From contig JXTB01000348.1 in assembly GCA_002914805.1 (NCBI GenBank), positions 100,617 through 164,616 on the forward strand: 64,000 bases of DNA, in the 5' to 3' direction. Shown here in pieces: positions 58,374-64,000 of the stretch; within the stretch, counting starts at the first letter, position 1; the number at the start of each line of letters is the position of its first letter. Position numbers and translations under genes: made by a program. The notes under the pieces were generated by a model. It searched no databases. It was not told the DNA's origin and saw nothing but the letters and a program-made list of their open reading frames with translations. The stretch comes from Parasponia andersonii. Taxonomy: Eukaryota; Streptophyta; Magnoliopsida; Rosales; Cannabaceae.

Positions 58374-58551
58374 GATAAATACCATTTTTAGAAATATCTA
58401 GAAAAACATGACTTAGTCGGATTAGTTACCTTAAGTAACTCTTAGTTAACCCAAGTAATTTGAATAGTTATCTAGAATATCTTTAAAAGATATCAAATTT
58501 TAAAAAATAGTATTTTTATAATATTTTTAAAAATACTATTTTTATAAATAA
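58374..58551. mobile_element. Foldback element FB3 with GTTAC/GTAAC-rich core
   Basis: Left arm ataaataccatttttagaa and, inverted right arm, ataaaaatagtatttttaaa. The core (58410-58480) has gttacc, aagtaac, gttaacc, aagtaat and gttat words. Right flank sequence (aatttttcaaaa, caggcc) resembles the FB1 flank. Confidence 0.55.
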
Positions 58552-60288
58552 ATTCAGAATTTTTCAAAAGTTTCAGGCCATTTGTGATGTTTTAATTTTT
58601 TAGATTATGAGCCTAAATTTTTATAAGAATTCCTTTTATACTTTAAACTTTTATTTTGTTTTGTTTAACTTAAAGATGCCAACTCTTTTGATATAGAACA
58701 CTGTTTTCATCCCAATTGGTGTAGATGACAACAAGAATAACCTCACTCAGTAGCGTATATGACTTTGTACACCAAGTGCAAATGGGTCATTAGACTTATT
58801 TTACAAGGTAATTTAGTTAGATTTATAATAAAAATATTTTATTTGATATAACTAAAAACTAAAGATTTTTTTTCTAGATTTTAAAAAGCATATGATTTTA
58901 TTTTATATGACCAAATTCTTTTCGCCTAAAATTAAAAAAACACATTTTTCTTTTTATAATGTCCAATTATTTATTTATTAAGGTAAAATAGACTGAATAG
59001 TTAACATAGGCTAGTTCTCACTAACTTCAAGCTTATTATTGCTTTGTTATCCTTTAAAATTTTAAAAAAACAAAAATAAAAAACAAAAACAAAAACAAAA
59101 CAACCTTAGGGTCTATCAATTTTGACCATATTTTGAAGCTTATGGTGAAATATGGAACAAATTATATTCCAATCACAAAAAAAGACTTTTTTCTAATGAA
59201 AAATTGAAAATCTCAAATTGCCCCAACGTCCCAACCATTATGTAAAATTCGATCCCAACCGAATAATTTCGTCTGGGGTTGAAAATAAAATTCCCAAGCC
59301 ATCTAAATTATTTAATCATGTCCAACTCTATTTTCAATCGTGTCTTCATTTTCTAGGCTCCCCAAAACAGTTAGAGACTTTTATTTTTATAAATAAAATG
59401 AGGTTTAACTAATGACAATCACTTATTACAAATTTAAAATAACATAAAGTACACTACCAATGTTTGAATTCCTAACCCCCCTTCCCTCAAATTCATATAC
59501 ACATCTCTCAAGTTTTGGACCAATTAGACTAATCCTAGTTGGCTAAACAGTTAGAGAGACTTACGTGAACATATTTTCTTCCAAAAAAAAAAAAAACAAA
59601 ACAACCAAACAATTTATGTACTAAAACTTAAAAATAATTCCACTCAAGGTCCTTTTCGTAATAAAAAAAATTCATAAAATGAGGTTTGAGAGAGCAGATA
59701 GAGGAATGACAATAGACACGTTATTTTTATACTTACTTTTAGCTAGATACCAATTTCACCCTTCTATTTTTTTTATTCTTATTTTTAAAAATTTGAGATA
59801 ATTTCCACCCCTATATTTCGAAAAAGCAAATCATAATCCTTGAATTTGCCAATCAGATAAGAACTCTCTTTTTCAGATTCAATCAAACTTGTATGATGTT
59901 AAATTATATCCTTAAGTCAAATTTTAATAAATAGTTACATTTTTTTAATAAAAAATGTGAAATAAATATAATCTAATTTTTTCTAAAAATTAAATTGTAT
60001 TTGTATTTATTTTTTTGGTTGCACGTTTGCATAGAAATATAACAAGTTGATGAAGTGCAATTTAGTCATTTTAGATTAAAAAAAATTCACAAAATCAATG
60101 TAATTTTACTTAGGGGGTTATATTTGCACCCTCAAGTCGCATAAAGCATTCCTAATCTAAATGAACTCCACTAAAAAATTTAAAAAATATATTTTTTAAT
60201 ATTGACACCCCAAATCATCCCTAAAATAAATTTTTTCTTGTACAATCTTTATTTTGGGGTGTGACAAATTTTAATAATTAGTTACTAA
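58552..60288. other. AT-rich spacer with a possible LTR end at 60266
   Basis: No gene seen. The motif ttttggggtgtgaca ending at 60266 would be the start (TGTCACACCCC) of a gypsy-type LTR on the minus strand running leftward. The segment 60111-60180 resembles 51946-52000. No partner or pol belongs to it with certainty. Confidence 0.4.
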
Positions 60289-62820
60289 TTAAAATATTAA
60301 GTCACAAATAATGTGATAATTATACAATGTGGAGTCAATCATCACTATCTCGAAGGGACTCTTGCCTGTAGACTCACTCTTATAGAGGTTAAAAGAGAAT
60401 TGGGCTACATCAAGTAATTTTGCCCAATTTTTTTGATTGGCACTCATAAAGTGCCTCAAATATAGCTCCAGCAAGGTATTCTTCCTTTCTGTCTGGCCAT
60501 CACTTTGGGGGTGAAAGCTAGTAGAAAATTTCAAGTCTGAACCCATCATCTTGAATAATTCTGTCCAAAACCTTTCAGTGAATCGGGGATCACGATCATT
60601 TACTATGTTTGATGAGACTCCCTAAAGCTTCACGACATACTTCATAAAGAGCCGTGCGGTTTCATCGGCGAGACAATCAGGTGAAACAGGTATAAGGTGA
60701 CATACTTATTGAAGTAATCCACCACCACTATAATACTGTCAAAGCCCTCCGACTTAGGCAGGCTAGTGATAAAATCCATAGAAACACTCTTTCATGGCCT
60801 CTCAGGAATAGGGAGAGGTTCTAACAATCCGTATGGTAATTATTGTTCCACATTATTTTGTTGGCACACGAGACAAGTTCGTACATAAGCTTCGATATCA
60901 TCTCTCAATTGACGCCAATAGTAGATAGATTTGATAAGAGCAAGAAAGCGTTTCTGACCTGGGTGACCAGCCCACAAGGAATAATGGCACTCTTTGATAA
61001 GCTCTTTTATTAAGTTTCCCCACTTAAGTACATAGAGTCGATTACATTTAGCATAGAGAAATCCATTGGTCAGCCAAAAACGTCTCGTCTTTCCTTTTGT
61101 CACTAGGGGCAGCAGGCTCTTTGCAAGAACATCATGTTCTAGTCCTTCCTTGATTATCTTTATCAAGGTGCTATCACGCCTACTTAAGGTGGCTAGCTCC
61201 ACCTTTCTGCTTAGGGCATCCGCCACCACATTGGCCTTCTTGGGCTTATATTCAAGCCTATAATCGAATTCTGTCAAGAAGTCTTGCCACTAAGCTTGCT
61301 TTGGACTCAACTTTTTCTAAGTTTAAAAGTAGCTTATGACTACGTTGTTGGTCATGATCGTGAATTGAGTACCCAATAGGTAGTGTTGCCATACCCTTAG
61401 GCAATGGATGACGACATTCATCTCTTTTTCTTGCACCGTGTAGCATCTCTCGGTGTCATTAAGCTTGCGGCTTTCATAAGCAATTAGACACCCTTCTTGC
61501 ATTAGTACTCTGCTAATAGCAAAGTCAGATGCATCCGTGTGAAACTCATATGTCTTAGAGTGGTCAGGTAAACTGAGAACCGGCTTACCACCTTCTTCAA
61601 GTCTTCGAATGAAACTTGATACTCTAGTATCCAGTCCCAAGACTTGTTCTTCTTGAACAGGTTAGTAAGTGGCGCTGCTCTTGCTGAGTAGGACTTGATG
61701 AACCGTCTATAGTAGTTTATAATTCCGAGGAAAGACCTCAATTCTGGCACTTTAGTAGGAGGTTCCGACCCTTGGATGGCTTGCACCTTGGCTTCATCCA
61801 TCATAAGTTTCCCATCTTTTATCTTATACCCTAAGAACATTATTTCCTGTTAGGCAAGGGTGCATTTCTCCTTCTTGATAATTAGTTGGTTTTCCTCAAG
61901 ACCTCAAACACCTTCCTCAAATGTTCTAGGTACTCTTCCATGGTCTTGCTATGGATAACTATATCATCAAGATAGATTACCATGAACCGATCGAGGTAAG
62001 AATGGAATAACTTATTCATGAGGGTGCAAAAGGTAACAGGTGCATTGATAAGATCAAATGACATGACTAAGAACTCATAAACACTATACCTTGTCACGCA
62101 CGTGGTCTTGGGCTCATCTTCCTCTGCTATACGCACTTGGTAGTATCCTGAGCACAGATCAAGGTTTAAGAAGTATCTAGCATTCTCAAGTTAATTGAAT
62201 AGGTCGACAATAAGCGGGATAGGGTATTTGTTCTTTACTGTCACCTTGTTAAGAGCTCGATAATCAATGCACATCCTTAGTGAGTTATCTTTCTTCTTCT
62301 GGAACAACACCGGAACACCAAAAAGAGCTTCGGAAAGCCTGATGAAACTCGCATCAAGCAACTCCTTTAGTTGTTTCTGGAGTTCCGCTAACTCTGGAGG
62401 GGCCATTCGATAGGGACTCATCATGGATGGTCTCGTGCCTGGCTCATGCTCAATTTCATGATCCACTTCTCTCATAGATGGAAGTTTCTTAGGCAGAGCA
62501 TCTGACATCACATCTTAGAATTCATCTAAGATAGCTTGCACCTCTATGGGTAGGTTACCTTAAGGTTTCAATTCTTCATCATCGTGCTCCTTTAGGATAG
62601 CCAAATAACTCTCCTTCTCCATTCTCAAGCCCTTCTTGAATTGAAGTGCAGAGAGTACTTTATTTCTCGCTTTTGTGGACTGCTCCGTTAGTACTACACA
62701 GACCTTTTCACTATCCATGATGCACATAGAGTTGGCAAAAGGAACAAGGAATGCTCGCACTACATCAAGGAACTTCAAACCAAGCACCACCACAAAATCA
62801 TCCATTAACATCATTGATAA
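60289..62820 (-). pseudogene. Gypsy pol: RT, RNase H and integrase, truncated in integrase
   Basis: Minus strand, in order. RT (62511-61640): [38 protein letters not shown] and catalytic VIYLDDIVIHSKT (about 61980), then RSFLGIINYYRRFI. RNase H (61640-61210): FHTDASDFAISRVL, then EYKPKKANVVADALSRKVEL. Integrase: GHPGQKRFLALI and CLVCQQNN at 60990-60840 (zinc part), a degraded core at 60840-60550, and FHPQSDGQTERKNTLLELYL to SPFEIV at 60549-60337. Stops and shifts interrupt it several times. After PFEIV the protein is lost. The expected C-terminus and chromodomain of this family occur at 54610-55213 on the plus strand. Confidence 0.9.
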
Positions 62821-64000
62821 GTCAAGTTGACCAACTCACGCACCTAGGCTAGCCTTAACACTATGAGCAACCCCATGGATGGGGCGTGCTGCAGAGTTTA
62901 CTGCCTTGAGGGAGTCTCCTCCATTGGACACTGACAAGCCTAAATACCTAGCTTCCTCAATAGAGATGAAGTTGTAGGATGCACCCGTGTCAACTAAGGC
63001 TTTAGTGGCCTTGCCATTGATTGTTGCATCCACAAAGAGTATACCCTTAGCTTGTAACTTAGGAGCCGATTGCAAGGCGTTAAGGAGTTGCAAGGAACCA
63101 ACATGTGCACCACCATCTTCCCTATCACCTTCTTCTTTGCTTGGCTCAGAAGTGATTAAGATGCTGAGAGCTTTCTTATTGGGACACTCGTGTGCCCAAT
63201 GTGACCCACCATAAAGAAAGTACTTGACTCTTAGCTTGGAGAAGTCACAGTTTTCCTTTTCCTTGCCTTTGTCTTTATGCCTGTAGGAGGAACTATCTTT
63301 ATTCCATTTTCCTCCTTTTGTTTGCTCTTCCCCACTCTTTGTCCCACCACTCTTCTTATCTTTGGCCTTAAAAAGGTCTTTATTAATAGAGTAATTAACA
63401 AGGCTCTTAGTTACCACAATAGCATCGACCAAGTCGTAGACGCCACTACGCTTGAGCTCTAATTAGCCTAGTTCTAAAGACCATCCATGAACAAGAATAG
63501 GGCATCTTTATCTGAAATATCAGGGATTTTGAGCAAGAGTATTGTAAACTCTTTCACGTAGTCTCTAATACTACTAGATTGTTTGAGGCAGTGAAGAAGG
63601 CCCCTCGCCTCCTCTTCATCATTCTCGGAAAAGAATTGTCTTTTTAGCTCCCTTTTGAAGTCATCAAAGGTGGCTATAATACATACCCTTCATTGCATCT
63701 CTCTATGTCTCCTCCTCCATCATAGCATGGCAGTATCGGTTAGATACAAAGTAGTATTACGAATTTCACTAGCATCGTCTGTCACACCGGCAGCCTTAAA
63801 GTATTACTCGAGTCCCCATATGAAGTTCTCAACTTCCCTAGCATTGCGAGTACCATTGAAAGTCTTTGGTTTAGGTACTTCAACCTTTCTTACCTCAAAG
63901 GTTATTCTGGTGGTCACCCTTTGGCCACCGCTCACTTGCACAAAACAAGATCACCACCCATCTCTTCTACTCTAAGTAAAACATTAGTGAGTTCTCTTTG
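62821..64000 (-). pseudogene. Gypsy gag and protease, running off the window
   Basis: Minus strand. The gag capsid region from about 63930 down to 63470 is frameshifted. The reading 63432-62836 has a Lys-rich linker, a defective zinc knuckle YFLYGGSHWAHEC (both leading Cys replaced by Tyr) and the protease active site ALVDTGASYNFIS near 62994. The order gag, protease, then RT on the left fits one element in minus orientation. Its 5' LTR would lie beyond 64000. Confidence 0.88.

Overview
The window looks like nuclear DNA of a flowering plant, most likely a eudicot. It is strongly AT-rich, the one intact gene has plant-type introns, and most of the rest is Ty1/copia and Ty3/gypsy LTR retrotransposon in several states of decay, with small foldback or inverted-repeat elements and TA microsatellites. 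No prokaryotic operon, CRISPR array, rRNA or tRNA gene was seen. The species cannot be fixed from sequence alone.

Layout. 1-1.8 kb: end of a decayed copia element. 1.8-5.2 kb: no recognisable gene. 5.26-7.05 kb: an old hierarchical tandem array. 7.5-7.7 kb: a foldback MITE. 7.8-8.5 kb: two recognisable exons of a TRAPPC2L-like trafficking gene, without its beginning (minus strand). 9.49-10.3 kb: a second tandem array of roughly 130 bp units.

10.7-30.8 kb is a nested retrotransposon cluster. A copia element (end of its 5' LTR at 15390, 3' LTR 29805-30845) is split by a gag-only LTR element (16230-19188, minus strand) and by a gypsy element (22551-28963). The gypsy element carries two tandem MITEs in its 3' LTR. 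A second gag-bearing LTR element (10720-15012) sits against or inside the copia 5' LTR and contains a non-autonomous CACTA transposon (11692-13588) with a perfect 3-bp target duplication.

31.3-35.4 kb holds the only intact host gene, a three-exon minus-strand gene for an 800-residue FUSC/AaeB-like membrane protein. Its 5' leader has been tandemly duplicated. 36-39.2 kb: dispersed repeats, short tandem duplications, a foldback element and a 20-base G run. 39.5-48.0 kb: a SIRE/Maximus-like copia element with gag, protease, integrase, RT and RNase H, an extra ORF behind pol, several polypurine tracts and palindrome-rich LTRs. A 208-base assembly gap lies between integrase and RT. 48-54.4 kb: MITEs, a second copy of a dispersed repeat, another foldback element and a solo LTR (52275-54440) of the same family as the 22.5-29 kb gypsy element. 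54.6-55.9 kb (plus) and 60.3-64 kb (minus) hold complementary parts of one chromodomain gypsy family, consistent with an inversion. Between them lie a minus-strand copia remnant, an in-frame 90-bp duplication and a third foldback element.

The genes do not form a pathway. The main content is layered transposon history around one functional transporter-like gene. The least explained items are the GTTAC/GTAAC-rich foldback family and its possible link to the 5.3-7.0 kb array, the extra ORF of the SIRE-like element, and TTGGTCGACCAA-type palindromes shared by the LTRs of unrelated elements.
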